From: Variovorax boronicumulans
GTDB lineage: Bacteria > Pseudomonadota > Gammaproteobacteria > Burkholderiales > Burkholderiaceae_C
NCBI RefSeq assembly: GCF_007677875.1
Contig: NZ_VEDO01000014.1
Span: 86,712-150,711, forward strand
Reading direction: 5' to 3'
Length of the DNA: 64,000 nt
Every line of letters starts with the position of its first letter. Position 1 is the stretch's first letter. Positions 9,147 to 18,485 of this stretch are shown piece by piece. The notes under the pieces were generated by a model, which did no database searches, was not told the DNA's origin, and was given only the letters and a program-made list of their open reading frames with translations. A program made the translations under genes and the position numbers.

Positions 9147-10856
9147 ATGGACTACCTGCCCCGCCCCGACGACGCCCGTTTCCTGCTGCACCACGTGCTG
9201 CAGGCGGGAAAGCAATGGCGCGCCCTGCCCGCCTTCGCCGAAGTCGACGACGCGCTGGCGGACCAGGTGCTGGAGGAAGCCGGCAAGTTCGTGGCCGAGG
9301 CCATCGCGCCGCTGAACCGCGCGGGCGACGAAGCCGGCTGTCGCTTCGAGGCCGGCGCCGTGACGGCGCCGCCCGGCTTCCGCGCGGCCTACCAGGCGTT
9401 CTGGCAGGCGGGATGGCCGGCGCTGTCGGCCGACCCGGCCCACGGCGGGCAGGGCCTGCCCACCGTGCTGGAAGCGGTTCTCTACGAATGGCTGTCGGCC
9501 GCCAACCAGGGCTTCACCATGGCGCCCGGACTGCTGCATGGCGCCTACGAGTGCCTGAAGCACCACGGCAGCGCGGAACTCAAAGACCGCTACCTGCCCA
9601 AGCTCGCCACCGGCGAGTGGCTGGCCACCATGTGCCTGACCGAGGCCCATGCCGGCAGCGACCTGGGCCTGGTGCGCACACGCGCGGTGCCGCAGGCCGA
9701 CGGCGCGCTGCGCGTGAGCGGCAGCAAGATCTTCATTTCGGGCGGCGAGCACGACCTGAGCGACAACATCGTGCACCTCGTGCTGTGCCGGCTGCCGGAT
9801 GCGCCAGCCGGCCCCAAGGGCCTGTCGCTGGTCCTCGTCCCCAAGCTGCTGCCGGGCGGCGGCCGCAACGCGGTGTTCTGCGAGCGCATCGAGGAGAAGA
9901 TGGGCCTGCATGGCAGCCCCACCTGTGCGATGCGCTTCGAGGAGGCGACGGGCTGGCTGATCGGCGAACCCGGCCGCGGCCTGGCCGCCATGTTCGTGAT
10001 GATGAACGCCGCGCGGCTGCATGTGGCGCTGCAGGGCATCGGCATCCTGGACGCCGCCTGGCAAAAGGCCAGCGCCTACGCAGCCGAGCGCCGCCAGATG
10101 CGCGCGCCGGGCGCCACCGGCCCCGAACCCAGCCCCATCGCCGAGCACCCGGCCATCGCGCGCATCCTGGACACCCAGCGCGCCTGGATCGACGGTGCGC
10201 GCCTGCTGGCCTTGCGCACCGGCCTGCGCTTGGACCTTGCCCGCCATGCCGAAGACCCCAAGACCCGTGCCGCGGCCCAGCGCTGGTGCGCACTGGCCAC
10301 GCCCGTGCTCAAGGCGGCCTGCACGCAGCAGGGCTTCGAAGGCGCCAGCGCCTGTCTGCAGGTCTTCGGCGGGCACGGCTATGTGCGCGAATGGGGCGTC
10401 GAGCAGCATGTGCGCGACGTGCGCGTGGCCATGATTTACGAGGGCACGAACGAGATCCAGGCGATCGACCTGCTGGCGCGCAAGGTGCTGCCCGATGCGG
10501 GCGCCGACTTCAGCGCCATGCTGCTGGAACTGCGCGACGAACTCGACGCGGCGCGCGAGGCCGATGCCGATGCCCAGCGCCGCCTGGCCCAGCTGCGCTA
10601 CCTGGCCACCAGCGTGGCGCTGGCCGCCAAGGCCCAGCCGCGCCTGGCCTACGAGGTGGCCGACGACTTCCTGCGCGTGACGGCGCTGGCGCTGCTGGCC
10701 TGGGCCTGGGCGCGCATCGAGGCCAGCGCAGCGGGCGATGCGCGCTGGACGCAGCCCGCCGCCGCGTTCCGCCGCTGGGTGCTGCCCGAATTCGACATGC
10801 GGCTCACCATGGTCAAGCAGGCGGCACAGGCTGTGGCCCAGAGCGCCGCGGCCTGA
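9147..10856 (+). CDS. Acyl-CoA dehydrogenase, long form with C-terminal extension
   Basis: A 569-residue FAD flavoenzyme. The N-terminal Met is in MDYLPRPDDARFLL, and the earlier in-frame start inside the esterase gene is rejected. Family segments include MCLTEAHAGSDLG (FAD-binding), KIFISGGEHDL and IYEGTNEIQAIDLLARKVL, where Glu432 is the expected catalytic base. The extra C-terminal helical domain places it with the long FadE/MmgC-like dehydrogenases. In this operon it could convert dihydro-hydroxycinnamoyl-CoA (phenylpropanoyl-CoA) to the unsaturated feruloyl-CoA type, opening a second entry to the pathway; this is inference. The gap to the esterase gene is 23 bases, and the MarR gene follows after 16. 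Confidence 0.87.
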   Translation: MDYLPRPDDARFLLHHVLQAGKQWRALPAFAEVDDALADQVLEEAGKFVAEAIAPLNRAGDEAGCRFEAGAVTAPPGFRAAYQAFWQAGWPALSADPAHGGQGLPTVLEAVLYEWLSAANQGFTMAPGLLHGAYECLKHHGSAELKDRYLPKLATGEWLATMCLTEAHAGSDLGLVRTRAVPQADGALRVSGSKIFISGGEHDLSDNIVHLVLCRLPDAPAGPKGLSLVLVPKLLPGGGRNAVFCERIEEKMGLHGSPTCAMRFEEATGWLIGEPGRGLAAMFVMMNAARLHVALQGIGILDAAWQKASAYAAERRQMRAPGATGPEPSPIAEHPAIARILDTQRAWIDGARLLALRTGLRLDLARHAEDPKTRAAAQRWCALATPVLKAACTQQGFEGASACLQVFGGHGYVREWGVEQHVRDVRVAMIYEGTNEIQAIDLLARKVLPDAGADFSAMLLELRDELDAAREADADAQRRLAQLRYLATSVALAAKAQPRLAYEVADDFLRVTALALLAWAWARIEASAAGDARWTQPAAAFRRWVLPEFDMRLTMVKQAAQAVAQSAAA

Positions 10857-10872
10857 CCGCCACAATCGGCGC

Positions 10873-11358
10873 ATGGCCCGCGCACGCAAGACTCCCCCGC
10901 CCGCCCCCGCACCCAGTTTCGAGCCGCTGGACACCAGCGTGCTGGAAGGCCTGATCGGCTACAACGCCCGCCGCGCCGCCATCGCCATCGGCGGCGTGTT
11001 CTTCGAGCGCATGGCGCCTTACGGACTCACGCAGGCCGACTTCTCGGTGCTGGCCCTGCTGGCGCACAACCCGGGTGCGACCTCGCGCCAACTCTGCGCC
11101 ACGCTGGACATCCTGCCGCCCAATTTTGTGAACCTGATCGCCGCGCTGGACCGGCGCGGCCTCATCGAACGCCGGCCGCACCCGCGGGACGGCCGCGCCG
11201 TCGGCCTGCACCTGACCGAGGCCGGCCATGCGCTCGCGCAGGAGACCGAGAAGGTCGTCGTGGAACTGGAGAACGAACTGGCGGGGCGGCTCACGGAGCG
11301 CGAACGCGCGACCGTGCAGCGGCTTCTGCAGAAGTTCTACCTGCGCGGCGAGCGCTGA
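10873..11358 (+). CDS. MarR-family transcriptional regulator
   Basis: A 161-residue winged-helix regulator. The HTH core is QADFSVLALLAHNPGATSRQ followed by the recognition helix region ILPPNFVNLIAALDRRGLI and the wing RRPHPRDGRAVGLHLT, all typical of MarR. MarR proteins in hydroxycinnamate clusters commonly repress the operon and are released by the CoA thioester. The gene is last in the operon, 16 bases after the acyl-CoA dehydrogenase, which would give autoregulation if it binds the palindrome at 2861-2879. The ligand is inferred, not shown. Confidence 0.88.
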   Translation: MARARKTPPPAPAPSFEPLDTSVLEGLIGYNARRAAIAIGGVFFERMAPYGLTQADFSVLALLAHNPGATSRQLCATLDILPPNFVNLIAALDRRGLIERRPHPRDGRAVGLHLTEAGHALAQETEKVVVELENELAGRLTERERATVQRLLQKFYLRGER

Positions 11359-11378
11359 ACGCCCGCCGCTGCTGCGAC

Positions 11379-11900
11379 TCAGCCGCCGATCACGCCGCAG
11401 GCGATGCGCGCCCCGCCACCGCCCAGCGGGGCAGGGTGGTCGGCATGGTTGTCGCCACCGGCATGCACCATCAGCGCACGCTGGCGCACGTCGGCCAGTT
11501 TCAAGCGTGGCCCCAGCACAGGCGCGGTCGCGCTGCCGTCGGCCGCGACATACAGCGGCGGCAGGTCGCCCAGGTGGCCGTCGCCCCAGGGCTCGCCGTG
11601 CTTCTTGCTGCCCGCGGGATCCAGGTGGCCGCCGGCGCCGCCGGCCGGCACGACGTTGCCCGCGCTCTCGCCGGGCGCGCACGACGGGTTCTCGTGCACA
11701 TGGAAGCCGTGCAGGCCAGGCGGCAGGCCCTTGAGCGCGGGATAGAAGGCCAGGCCGTAGGCGGTCTCGACGATGCGGACCGTGCCCACGTCGGCACCTG
11801 GGCCCTGCTTGTCGGCGATGCGCAGAGGCACCGTGGTCTCGGCGGCGAAGGCGGTCGCGGCGGCCAGCAGCGCGCCAGCGGCCATGAGCAGTGGTTTCAT
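11379..11900 (-). CDS. sodC: Periplasmic Cu/Zn superoxide dismutase
   Basis: A 173-residue secreted enzyme with a cleavable signal ([19 protein letters not shown]). Metal ligands are visible: His67 and His69 in [10 protein letters not shown], His92 in GGHLDP, His101 in [11 protein letters not shown], His109 with Asp112, and His146 in [11 protein letters not shown]. The disulfide cysteines are Cys74 and the near-C-terminal Cys168. It dismutates superoxide in the periplasm. It is convergent with the MarR gene (20-base gap) and divergent from valS. GGAG precedes the ATG at 11898-11900 by about eight bases. Confidence 0.93.
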   Translation of the reverse strand: MKPLLMAAGALLAAATAFAAETTVPLRIADKQGPGADVGTVRIVETAYGLAFYPALKGLPPGLHGFHVHENPSCAPGESAGNVVPAGGAGGHLDPAGSKKHGEPWGDGHLGDLPPLYVAADGSATAPVLGPRLKLADVRQRALMVHAGGDNHADHPAPLGGGGARIACGVIGG

Positions 11901-12096
11901 CGTCAAATCTCCGGGTCTTACGTTGAAGAGGGATCGCTGACCGACAAGGCGCGCGCCGCGCGGCCCGCATGCGCCGCACCGCCAGCGCCCGGCCTGGCTG
12001 GCGGCATGGTACCCAGGCGTCGCGGCCGCCGAGGGAGCCCGCATCGAGCGTCCGGTGGATGGCCGCACCGGCCGGGGCCCGCCGGCGGACAGCCCC

Positions 12097-12102
12097 TAAA
12101 AT
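12097..12102 (+). promoter_or_regulatory. Candidate -10 element of the valS promoter
   Basis: TAAAAT stands out in the GC-rich 265-base region between the divergent sodC and valS genes, 63 bases upstream of the valS ATG. No convincing -35 hexamer can be read, which is common for this group. The rest of the region shows no gene. Confidence 0.4.
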
Positions 12103-12165
12103 CGCCGCCTTCGCGTTCCCGCCCCCGCCGTGCCCGCGCGGCACCGCCTCCCGTCTGGATTTCCC

Positions 12166-15045
12166 ATGAGCGACACCCCCGAACAACCCGGCCTGGCCGA
12201 ACTGTCCAAGTCCTTCGAACCTGCCGCCCTCGAGGCTTACTGGGGGCCCGAATGGGAGCGCCGCGGCCTCGGCGCCGCGGGCGTGCGCGGCACGGGCGTG
12301 CCCGATGCGAACGCGCCCTCCTTCGCGATCCAGCTGCCGCCGCCCAACGTTACGGGCACGCTGCACATGGGCCATGCGTTCAACCAGACCATCATGGACG
12401 CGCTGACACGCTACCACCGCATGGCGGGCTTCAACACGGCCTGGGTCCCCGGCACCGACCACGCCGGCATCGCCACGCAGATCGTGGTGGAGCGCCAGCT
12501 GCAGGAACAGGGCATCAGCCGCCACGACCTGGGCCGCGCCGCGTTCACGGCCAAGGTCTGGGAGTGGAAGCAGCAATCGGGCAACACCATCACCACGCAG
12601 ATGCGCCGCATGGGCGACAGCGTGGACTGGAGCCGCGAGTACTTCACGATGGACGACAAGCTGTCCAGGGTCGTGACCGACACCTTCGTGAAGCTCTACG
12701 AGCAGGGCCTGATCTACCGCGGCAAGCGCCTCGTGAACTGGGACCCAAAGCTGCAGTCCGCCGTGTCCGATCTGGAGGTCGAGAGCGAGGAGAAGGACGG
12801 CTCGCTGTGGCACATCGCCTATCCGCTGGCCGATGGCTCGGGAAGCCTCACCGTGGCGACGACGCGGCCCGAGACCATGCTGGGCGACGTGGCGGTGATG
12901 GTGCATCCCGAGGACGAGCGCTACACCCACTTGATCGGCAAGACCGTGGTGCTGCCGCTGGTGGGCCGCGAAATTCCGGTCATCGCCGACGACTACGTCG
13001 ACAAGGCCTTCGGCACGGGCGTCGTCAAGGTCACGCCCGCGCATGACGTGAACGACTACGCCGTGGGCCAGCGCCACAAGCTGCCCATGATCTGCGTGCT
13101 GACGCTGCAGGCGACCATCAACGACGAGGCGCCCGAGAAGTACCGCGGCCTGAACCGCTTCGTGGCGCGCAAGGCCATCGTGGCCGACCTGGAGGCCATC
13201 GGCGCGCTGGTGGAGACCAAGAAGCACAAGCTCACGGTGCCGGTCTGCACGCGCACGGGCGAGGTGGTCGAGCCCATGCTGACCGACCAGTGGTTCGTCG
13301 CCATGACCAAGGTCTCGGAGCAGGATCCGACCGGCAAGAGCATCGCGCAGAAGGCCATCGACGCCGTCAAGAGCGGCGAGGTGCGCTTCGTGCCCGAGAA
13401 CTGGGTGAACACGTATGACCAGTGGATGGGCAACATCCAGGACTGGTGCATCAGCCGCCAGCTCTGGTGGGGCCACCAGATCCCGGCCTGGTACGACGAG
13501 GACGGCAAGGTCTACGTGGCGCGCAGCGAGGCCGATGCGCAAGCGCAGGCCCCCGGCAAGACGCTCAGGCGCGACGAGGATGTGCTCGACACCTGGTACT
13601 CCTCCGCGCTCGTGCCCTTCTCCACCATGGGCTGGCCGCATCAGACCGACGCGCCCACCGACGACTACAACCTGTACCTGCCCTCCACGGTGCTCGTGAC
13701 GGGCTACGACATCATCTTCTTCTGGGTCGCCCGGATGATCATGATGACGACCCACTTCACGGGCCGCGTGCCGTTCAGGCACGTCTACATCCACGGCCTG
13801 GTGCGCGACGCACAAGGCAAGAAGATGAGCAAGTCCGAAGGCAACGTGCTCGACCCGGTGGACCTCATCGACGGCATCGCGCTGGCCCCGCTGCTGGACA
13901 AGCGCACCACCGGCCTGCGCAAGCCCGAGACCGCACCCCAGGTGCGCAAGAACACCGAGAAGGAGTTCCCTGAGGGCATTCCGGCCTACGGCGCGGACGC
14001 GCTGCGCTTCACCTTCGCGGCGCTCGCATCGCTGGGCCGCAGCATCAACTTCGACAGCAAGCGCTGCGAGGGCTACCGCAACTTCTGCAACAAGCTCTGG
14101 AACGCCACGCGCTTCGTGCTGATGCACTGCGAAGGGCGCGACTGCGGCTTGGCCGAGCACACCAAGGAGCAGTGCCAGCCCGGCGGTGAATTCCACGGCT
14201 ACATGCGTTTCAGCCAGGCCGACCGCTGGATCAGCTCGGTGCTGCAGCAGGTCGAGGCCGAGATCGCCAAGGGCTTCGCCGAGTACCGGCTGGACAACGT
14301 GGCCAACGCGCTCTACGACTTCGTCTGGAACCAGTTCTGCGACTGGTACCTGGAAATCGCCAAGGTGCAGATCCAGACCGGCAGCGAGGCCGAGCAGCGT
14401 GCCACGCGGCGCACGCTGATCCGCACGCTGGAGGCCATCCTGCGTCTGGCGCACCCCATCATCCCGTTCATCACCGAAGCGCTGTGGCAGAAGGTGGCCC
14501 CGGTGGCCGGTCTGCCCGGCCCCTCGGTCGCCGTGGCGAAGTATCCGCAGGCGCAGCCGGCCAAGATCGACGAGGCCGCCATCGCGCACATGGCCAGGCT
14601 GCGCGCCGTGGTCGATGCCTGCCGCAACCTGCGTGGCGAGATGAACGTGTCGCCGGCCACCCGGCTGCCGCTCTACGTGGTCGGCGATGCCGAATTCATG
14701 CGCGGTGCCGCGCCCGTTCTGCAGGCCCTGGCCAAGCTGGCCGAGGTCAAGGTGTTCGACGACGAGACCGCCTGGCAGGCCGCTGCGCAGTCGGCCCCCG
14801 TGGCCGTAGTGGGCGAGGCGCGTCTGGCCTTGTACGTGGAGGTCGACGTGGCGGCCGAGAAGGCGCGTCTGGGCAAGGAAGTGGCCCGCATCCAGGGCGA
14901 GATCGCCAAGGCCAACGGCAAGCTGTCCAACGAGGCCTTCGTCGCGAAGGCACCGCCGGCCGTCATCGAGCAGGAAAAAAAGCGCGTGGCCGACTTCGGC
15001 GCCACGTTACAGAGGCTTCAAACGCAACTTGTACGATTGGGCTGA
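12166..15045 (+). CDS. valS: Valyl-tRNA synthetase
   Basis: A 959-residue class Ia aminoacyl-tRNA synthetase. The HIGH-type motif reads [16 protein letters not shown] near residue 66, and the KMSKS loop is KKMSKSEGN near residue 553. The editing domain lies between them and the C-terminal coiled coil ends with [14 protein letters not shown]. The length matches the bacterial enzyme. The ATG at 12166 ([19 protein letters not shown]) is preferred over an in-frame upstream codon at 12130, which lacks family similarity. A rho-independent terminator follows at 15086. Confidence 0.97.
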   Translation: MSDTPEQPGLAELSKSFEPAALEAYWGPEWERRGLGAAGVRGTGVPDANAPSFAIQLPPPNVTGTLHMGHAFNQTIMDALTRYHRMAGFNTAWVPGTDHAGIATQIVVERQLQEQGISRHDLGRAAFTAKVWEWKQQSGNTITTQMRRMGDSVDWSREYFTMDDKLSRVVTDTFVKLYEQGLIYRGKRLVNWDPKLQSAVSDLEVESEEKDGSLWHIAYPLADGSGSLTVATTRPETMLGDVAVMVHPEDERYTHLIGKTVVLPLVGREIPVIADDYVDKAFGTGVVKVTPAHDVNDYAVGQRHKLPMICVLTLQATINDEAPEKYRGLNRFVARKAIVADLEAIGALVETKKHKLTVPVCTRTGEVVEPMLTDQWFVAMTKVSEQDPTGKSIAQKAIDAVKSGEVRFVPENWVNTYDQWMGNIQDWCISRQLWWGHQIPAWYDEDGKVYVARSEADAQAQAPGKTLRRDEDVLDTWYSSALVPFSTMGWPHQTDAPTDDYNLYLPSTVLVTGYDIIFFWVARMIMMTTHFTGRVPFRHVYIHGLVRDAQGKKMSKSEGNVLDPVDLIDGIALAPLLDKRTTGLRKPETAPQVRKNTEKEFPEGIPAYGADALRFTFAALASLGRSINFDSKRCEGYRNFCNKLWNATRFVLMHCEGRDCGLAEHTKEQCQPGGEFHGYMRFSQADRWISSVLQQVEAEIAKGFAEYRLDNVANALYDFVWNQFCDWYLEIAKVQIQTGSEAEQRATRRTLIRTLEAILRLAHPIIPFITEALWQKVAPVAGLPGPSVAVAKYPQAQPAKIDEAAIAHMARLRAVVDACRNLRGEMNVSPATRLPLYVVGDAEFMRGAAPVLQALAKLAEVKVFDDETAWQAAAQSAPVAVVGEARLALYVEVDVAAEKARLGKEVARIQGEIAKANGKLSNEAFVAKAPPAVIEQEKKRVADFGATLQRLQTQLVRLG

Positions 15046-15085
15046 CAGCAGCGCTCCGCTCCGGATGGCATATGCATTGCTTGCC

Positions 15086-15109
15086 CGGCGGTATGCTGCC
15101 GCGTTTTTT
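15086..15109 (+). terminator. Rho-independent terminator after valS
   Basis: CGGCGG-TATG-CTGCCG forms a 6-bp stem (one G-T pair) with a 4-base loop, followed by CG and six T residues. It lies 40 bases after the valS stop and 38 bases before galU, so the two genes are probably separate transcription units. Confidence 0.75.
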
Positions 15110-15146
15110 GTGCTTCCCAATCCAATAGAAAGCGATCTGCATCACC

Positions 15147-16049
15147 ATGTCCAGCTACCAGAAGACCGTCACCAAAGCCGTTTTCCCCGTTGCCGGTCTC
15201 GGCACGCGTTTCCTGCCTGCCACCAAGGCCCAGCCCAAGGAGATGCTGCCTGTGGTGGACAAGCCGCTCATCCAGTACGCGGTCGAAGAGGCTTATGCGG
15301 CCGGCATCCGGCAGATGATTTTCGTGACCGGGCGTAACAAGCGCGCGATCGAAGACCACTTCGACACCGCCTACGAGCTCGAGAGCGAACTGGAGACTGC
15401 GGGCAAGAAGGAACTGCTGGCCCTGGTGCGCTCCGTGGCGCCCGACGACATGAACTGCTCCTTCGTGCGCCAGCCGCGTTCGCTGGGCCTGGGCCATGCC
15501 GTGCTGTGCGCCGAGCACCTGGTCGGCAACGAACCCTTCGGCGTGCTGCTGGCCGACGACCTCATGATCGGCCCGGCCGGTGGCAAGCCGGTGCTGGCGC
15601 AGATGACGGACGCCTTCAGCCGCCTGGGCACCTCGCTTCTGGCTGTGCAGGAAGTCCCGCTGGAGCAGGTGCGCCGCTACGGCATTGTGGCCGGCGAGAA
15701 GGTCACCAACATCGAAGGGGGCCGCCTCACGCGCGTGAGCCACATGGTGGAGAAGCCGGCACCCGAATCGGCACCCTCGCGCATGGGCGTGGCCGGCCGC
15801 TACATCCTGACGCCGGCCGTGTTCGGCCACATCCGCAACCAGGAGCGCGGCGCCGGTGGCGAAATCCAGCTGACCGACGGCATCGCCGGCCTGCTGAACA
15901 CCGAAATCGTGCATGCCTTCGAGTACGAGGGCAAGCGCTTCGACTGCGGCAGCAAGCACGGCTTCCTGGAAGCCACGGTGGAACTGGCGCTGCAGCACCC
16001 GGAAGTCAGCAAGGGCTTCCGCGAATACCTGAAGTCGCTCGCCATCTGA
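15147..16049 (+). CDS. galU: UTP-glucose-1-phosphate uridylyltransferase
   Basis: A 300-residue nucleotidyltransferase that makes UDP-glucose for exopolysaccharide, LPS and trehalose pathways. The signature [25 protein letters not shown] lies at the N-terminus (residues 9-33), with [21 protein letters not shown] and the GalU segment [10 protein letters not shown]. The length is that of the bacterial family. It has its own upstream region after the valS terminator and is convergent with the TusA-like gene, with a strong GC hairpin between the two. Confidence 0.96.
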   Translation: MSSYQKTVTKAVFPVAGLGTRFLPATKAQPKEMLPVVDKPLIQYAVEEAYAAGIRQMIFVTGRNKRAIEDHFDTAYELESELETAGKKELLALVRSVAPDDMNCSFVRQPRSLGLGHAVLCAEHLVGNEPFGVLLADDLMIGPAGGKPVLAQMTDAFSRLGTSLLAVQEVPLEQVRRYGIVAGEKVTNIEGGRLTRVSHMVEKPAPESAPSRMGVAGRYILTPAVFGHIRNQERGAGGEIQLTDGIAGLLNTEIVHAFEYEGKRFDCGSKHGFLEATVELALQHPEVSKGFREYLKSLAI

Positions 16050-16061
16050 AAACGGCATACC

Positions 16062-16080
16062 GGCGCCCGGCCCGGGCGCC
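16062..16080. terminator. GC-rich hairpin between convergent galU and TusA-like gene
   Basis: GGCGCCCGG-C-CCGGGCGCC is a perfect 9-bp inverted repeat in the 36-base gap between two converging genes. It lacks a T-tract, so it may slow polymerase or protect mRNA 3' ends rather than act as a classical intrinsic terminator. Confidence 0.5.
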
Positions 16081-16085
16081 TGGCT

Positions 16086-16325
16086 TCAGCGCCGGCGCAG
16101 CACGTGGATGAACTCGGTGCCCACGGTGCTCTGCTGCACCAGTTCGTTGCCCGTCTGCTTGGCGAAGGCCTGAAAGTCGCGCATGGACCCGGGATCGGTC
16201 GCCACCACGCGCAGCAGCTTGCCGCTGTCCATGTCGCTCAGCGCCTTCTTGGCCTTGAGGATGGGCAGCGGGCAGTTCAGGCCGCGGGTGTCGATTTCCT
16301 TGTCGATGCTGATGTCGGTGTCCAT
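16086..16325 (-). CDS. TusA/SirA-like sulfur-carrier family protein
   Basis: A 79-residue protein of the TusA fold. The motif TRGLNCPLPILKAKKAL holds Cys18, the persulfide-carrying cysteine of the family, followed by DSGKLLRVVATDPGSMRDFQ. Such proteins relay sulfur for tRNA thiolation, molybdenum cofactor or sulfur oxidation. Which pathway applies here is not evident, although cysM lies two genes upstream in the same direction. The ATG at 16323-16325 follows the Nudix gene by about 30 bases. Confidence 0.88.
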   Translation of the reverse strand: MDTDISIDKEIDTRGLNCPLPILKAKKALSDMDSGKLLRVVATDPGSMRDFQAFAKQTGNELVQQSTVGTEFIHVLRRR

Positions 16326-16354
16326 GGGGCTCCTCGCGATGCGGCGGATTCTAG

Positions 16355-16870
16355 TCAGCGCTCCAGGTACTGCGGCGTGATACCGCGCGAGAGCAACCAC
16401 TTGGCCAGCGCCTGCCCAGTGCCGGCGCGCCAGCACTTCACATCCTCCAGCGCATAGAGCCGGTAGTCCGCGAGCTCGGGCGACAGGCGCACCTCGCCAT
16501 GGGCCTGGGCGTGGTAAGCAATGATGACCTGGTTCATGCGCTGGAAGTCGTAGACGCCGACGAGGTCGAGCGCACTGACCTCGAGCGCCGTCTCCTCCTG
16601 GATCTCGCGCCGGATGCCTTCCTCCGGCGATTCTCCGGCTTCCATGAAGCCCGTGATCAGCGCGTACATCTTGCCGGGCCACGCAGCATTGCGCGCCAGC
16701 AGCACCTTGCCCTCGTACTCGATGATGGCGGCCAGCACGGGCGTCGGGTTGTTCCAGTGCGTGTAGCCGCAGGACACGCAGCGCAGGCGTTCCTTGGCGC
16801 CGCCGTCCTCCAGCGAGGTGATCCATTCCAGCGGCGTGGCGCACTGGGGGCAGAACTTGAAGGGCTGCAT
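16355..16870 (-). CDS. Nudix hydrolase with N-terminal zinc ribbon (NudC-like)
   Basis: A 171-residue protein. An N-terminal zinc ribbon uses Cys7, Cys10, Cys31 and Cys34 (FCPQC and CVSCG), and the Nudix box GFMEAGESPEEGIRREIQEE spans residues 74-93 with the catalytic Glu pairs. This arrangement is like the C-terminal half of NudC-type NADH/RNA-decapping pyrophosphatases, but the protein is shorter than E. coli NudC (257), so the N-terminal NudC domain is missing. The substrate may be NADH, NAD-capped RNA or another nucleoside diphosphate derivative. It is co-directional with cysM and the TusA-like gene. Confidence 0.85.
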   Translation of the reverse strand: MQPFKFCPQCATPLEWITSLEDGGAKERLRCVSCGYTHWNNPTPVLAAIIEYEGKVLLARNAAWPGKMYALITGFMEAGESPEEGIRREIQEETALEVSALDLVGVYDFQRMNQVIIAYHAQAHGEVRLSPELADYRLYALEDVKCWRAGTGQALAKWLLSRGITPQYLER

Positions 16871-16936
16871 GGTGATCCTTGAATACCTTGCGCTTTGCGC
16901 GACGGTGCCGACCGCCTTCGGGCGGCTCGGCGGCGG

Positions 16937-17839
16937 TCAGGCCGGGAAGACGCCGGTGGACAGGTAGCGGTCGCCGCGGTCGCAGACCACGAAGACGATG
17001 GTGGCGTTCTGCTCGCGCTGCGCGATCTGCTGCGCGACCCAGCAGGCGCCGGCGGCCGAGATGCCCGCGAAGATGCCTTCCTCGCGCGCGAGCCGCCGGC
17101 ACATCTCCTCCGCGTCGTCCTGGGCCACGTTGACCGTCTCGTCGACGCACGCGGGGTCGTAGATCTTGGGCAGGTATTCCTGCGGCCACTTGCGGATGCC
17201 CGGGATGCGCGAGCCCTCGCTGGGCTGGGCGCCGATGACCTGGATCGCCGGGTTCTTCTCTTTGAGGAAGCGCGACACGCCCGTGATCGTGCCCGTGGTG
17301 CCCATGGCGCTCACGAAATGCGTGATGCGGCCCTGCGTAGCCTCCCAGAGCTCAGGGCCGGTGGTTTCGTAGTGGATGCGCGGGTTGTCGGCATTGGCGA
17401 ACTGGTCGAGCACGCGGCCCTTGCCGTCGCGTTGCATCTGCTCGGCGAGGTCGCGCGCGTATTCCATGCCCCCGCTCTTGGGCGTCAGCAGCAGTTCGGC
17501 GCCGAAGGCCTTCATGGTCTGGGCCCGTTCAATCGACAGGTCCTCCGGCATGATCAGCACCATGCGGTAGCCCTTGATGGCGGCCGCCATGGCCAGCGCG
17601 ATGCCGGTGTTGCCCGAGGTGGCTTCGATCAACGTGTCCCCCGGCTTGATGTCGCCGCGCTCCTCGGCGCGCCGGATCATGGACACGGCAGGCCGGTCCT
17701 TCACCGAACCGGCCGGGTTGTTGCCCTCGAGCTTGCCCAGGACGACATTGCCGCGGGCCTTGTTGTCCGCAGCGCCGATGCGCTGCAATGCCACGAGCGG
17801 CGTGCGGCCGATGGCGTCTTCAATCGTCGGGTATTGCAT
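16937..17839 (-). CDS. cysM: Cysteine synthase B
   Basis: A 300-residue PLP enzyme that makes cysteine from O-acetylserine and sulfide or thiosulfate. PLP-binding Lys47 lies in NPAGSVKDRP, the substrate loop is EATSGNTGIALA, and the PLP phosphate loop is SAMGTTGTITGV. RIPGIRKWPQEYLPKIYD is typical of CysM rather than CysK. The start is the ATG at 17837-17839 (MQYPTIEDAIGRTPL); an extra 11 residues upstream would run into the promoter region of tRNA-Leu. Length matches E. coli CysM (303). Confidence 0.95.
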   Translation of the reverse strand: MQYPTIEDAIGRTPLVALQRIGAADNKARGNVVLGKLEGNNPAGSVKDRPAVSMIRRAEERGDIKPGDTLIEATSGNTGIALAMAAAIKGYRMVLIMPEDLSIERAQTMKAFGAELLLTPKSGGMEYARDLAEQMQRDGKGRVLDQFANADNPRIHYETTGPELWEATQGRITHFVSAMGTTGTITGVSRFLKEKNPAIQVIGAQPSEGSRIPGIRKWPQEYLPKIYDPACVDETVNVAQDDAEEMCRRLAREEGIFAGISAAGACWVAQQIAQREQNATIVFVVCDRGDRYLSTGVFPA

Positions 17840-17881
17840 GGCCGGACTGTGCCATAATTTCGGGCTGCCCATGGCGGCTAT

Positions 17882-17966
17882 GCCCGGGTGGTGAAATTGG
17901 TAGACGCAGGGGACTCAAAATCCCCCACCGAAAGGTGTGCCGGTTCGATTCCGGCCCCGGGCACCA
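17882..17966 (+). tRNA. tRNA-Leu (anticodon CAA)
   Basis: An 85-base class II tRNA with a long variable arm. The acceptor stem GCCCGGG pairs with CCCGGGC before an encoded CCA end at 17964-17966. The D-arm holds TGGTAGACG, and the anticodon loop CTCAAAA has CAA at 17916-17918, closed by GGGGA/TCCCC. The T-arm contains GGTTCGATTCC. It reads UUG codons. A prophage remnant begins directly after its 3' end. Confidence 0.97.
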
Positions 17967-18030
17967 TAGCTTTCTTGCTACACAGCCGCTAGCACGTTCC
18001 GCATCTGTTCCGCGCGACGTTCCCCATTAC

Positions 18031-18068
18031 TCCAAAGGAAAAGGCCCCGGACCTTCCCGCCCGGGGCC
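18031..18068 (-). terminator. Intrinsic terminator of the leftward prophage operon
   Basis: Read on the minus strand, GGCCCCGG-loop-CCGGGGCC forms an 8-bp stem with a 10-base loop, followed by TTTTCCTTTGG. It lies 40 bases past the stop of the last prophage gene and would stop late phage transcription before tRNA-Leu. Confidence 0.75.
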
Positions 18069-18107
18069 TGTGATGTTGGCGAACCGGCAGGAGACACCCC
18101 TGCGAAA

Positions 18108-18485
18108 CTAATCTAGCAGCGCGAACTTGCTATCTGGCGGTTCGCGGTACAGGTCAGCGATGGCGATCACCAAACCATTGCCGTCTGGGTGCGGGCGGGC
18201 GCGCGGCAGCACGCGACCTTCGGCTCTGGTGGCGCGCATGGTCTCAAAGCCAAGCTCGCGCATCTTGTCTCGGAAGGCGAGGAACAGCGGTCGAGAACTG
18301 ATGAGCGAGGCGCGGCCGGCGTCGGTCTTTGCCAGGCCGTGAATCCACACCTCCGTTGGGTTCTCGTTGGTCCAGCTGATCAGGCAGACCATCAGGTAGT
18401 CGGCCAGCGGCGGCGAGTTGGGATCGGCGTAGAACCGCACGAGGGCGCTGTTCGTGTCCTGCGGCATCACCTGCAGTCGGATCAT
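18108..18485 (-). CDS. Hypothetical phage protein after the lysis cassette
   Basis: A 125-residue soluble protein (MIRLQVMPQDTN...DSKFALLD) that I do not recognise. It begins at an ATG with GGAG eight bases upstream, and its ATG overlaps the last codon of the Rz1-type C-terminal frame as ATGA, the usual phage operon arrangement. The reading frame stays open upstream through the Rz1 signal sequence, but only because that gene is frameshifted. No signal peptide, membrane segment or clear motif is visible. The position at the end of the late operon, before the terminator, suggests a phage morphogenesis, lysis or accessory protein. Confidence 0.65.
   Translation of the reverse strand: MIRLQVMPQDTNSALVRFYADPNSPPLADYLMVCLISWTNENPTEVWIHGLAKTDAGRASLISSRPLFLAFRDKMRELGFETMRATRAEGRVLPRARPHPDGNGLVIAIADLYREPPDSKFALLD

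Noticed and set aside
10813..14589. 1258-residue minus-strand frame opposite valS
   Set aside because: It is antisense to an unmistakable valyl-tRNA synthetase. Only its tail shares strand with sodC, and there the frame is wrong.
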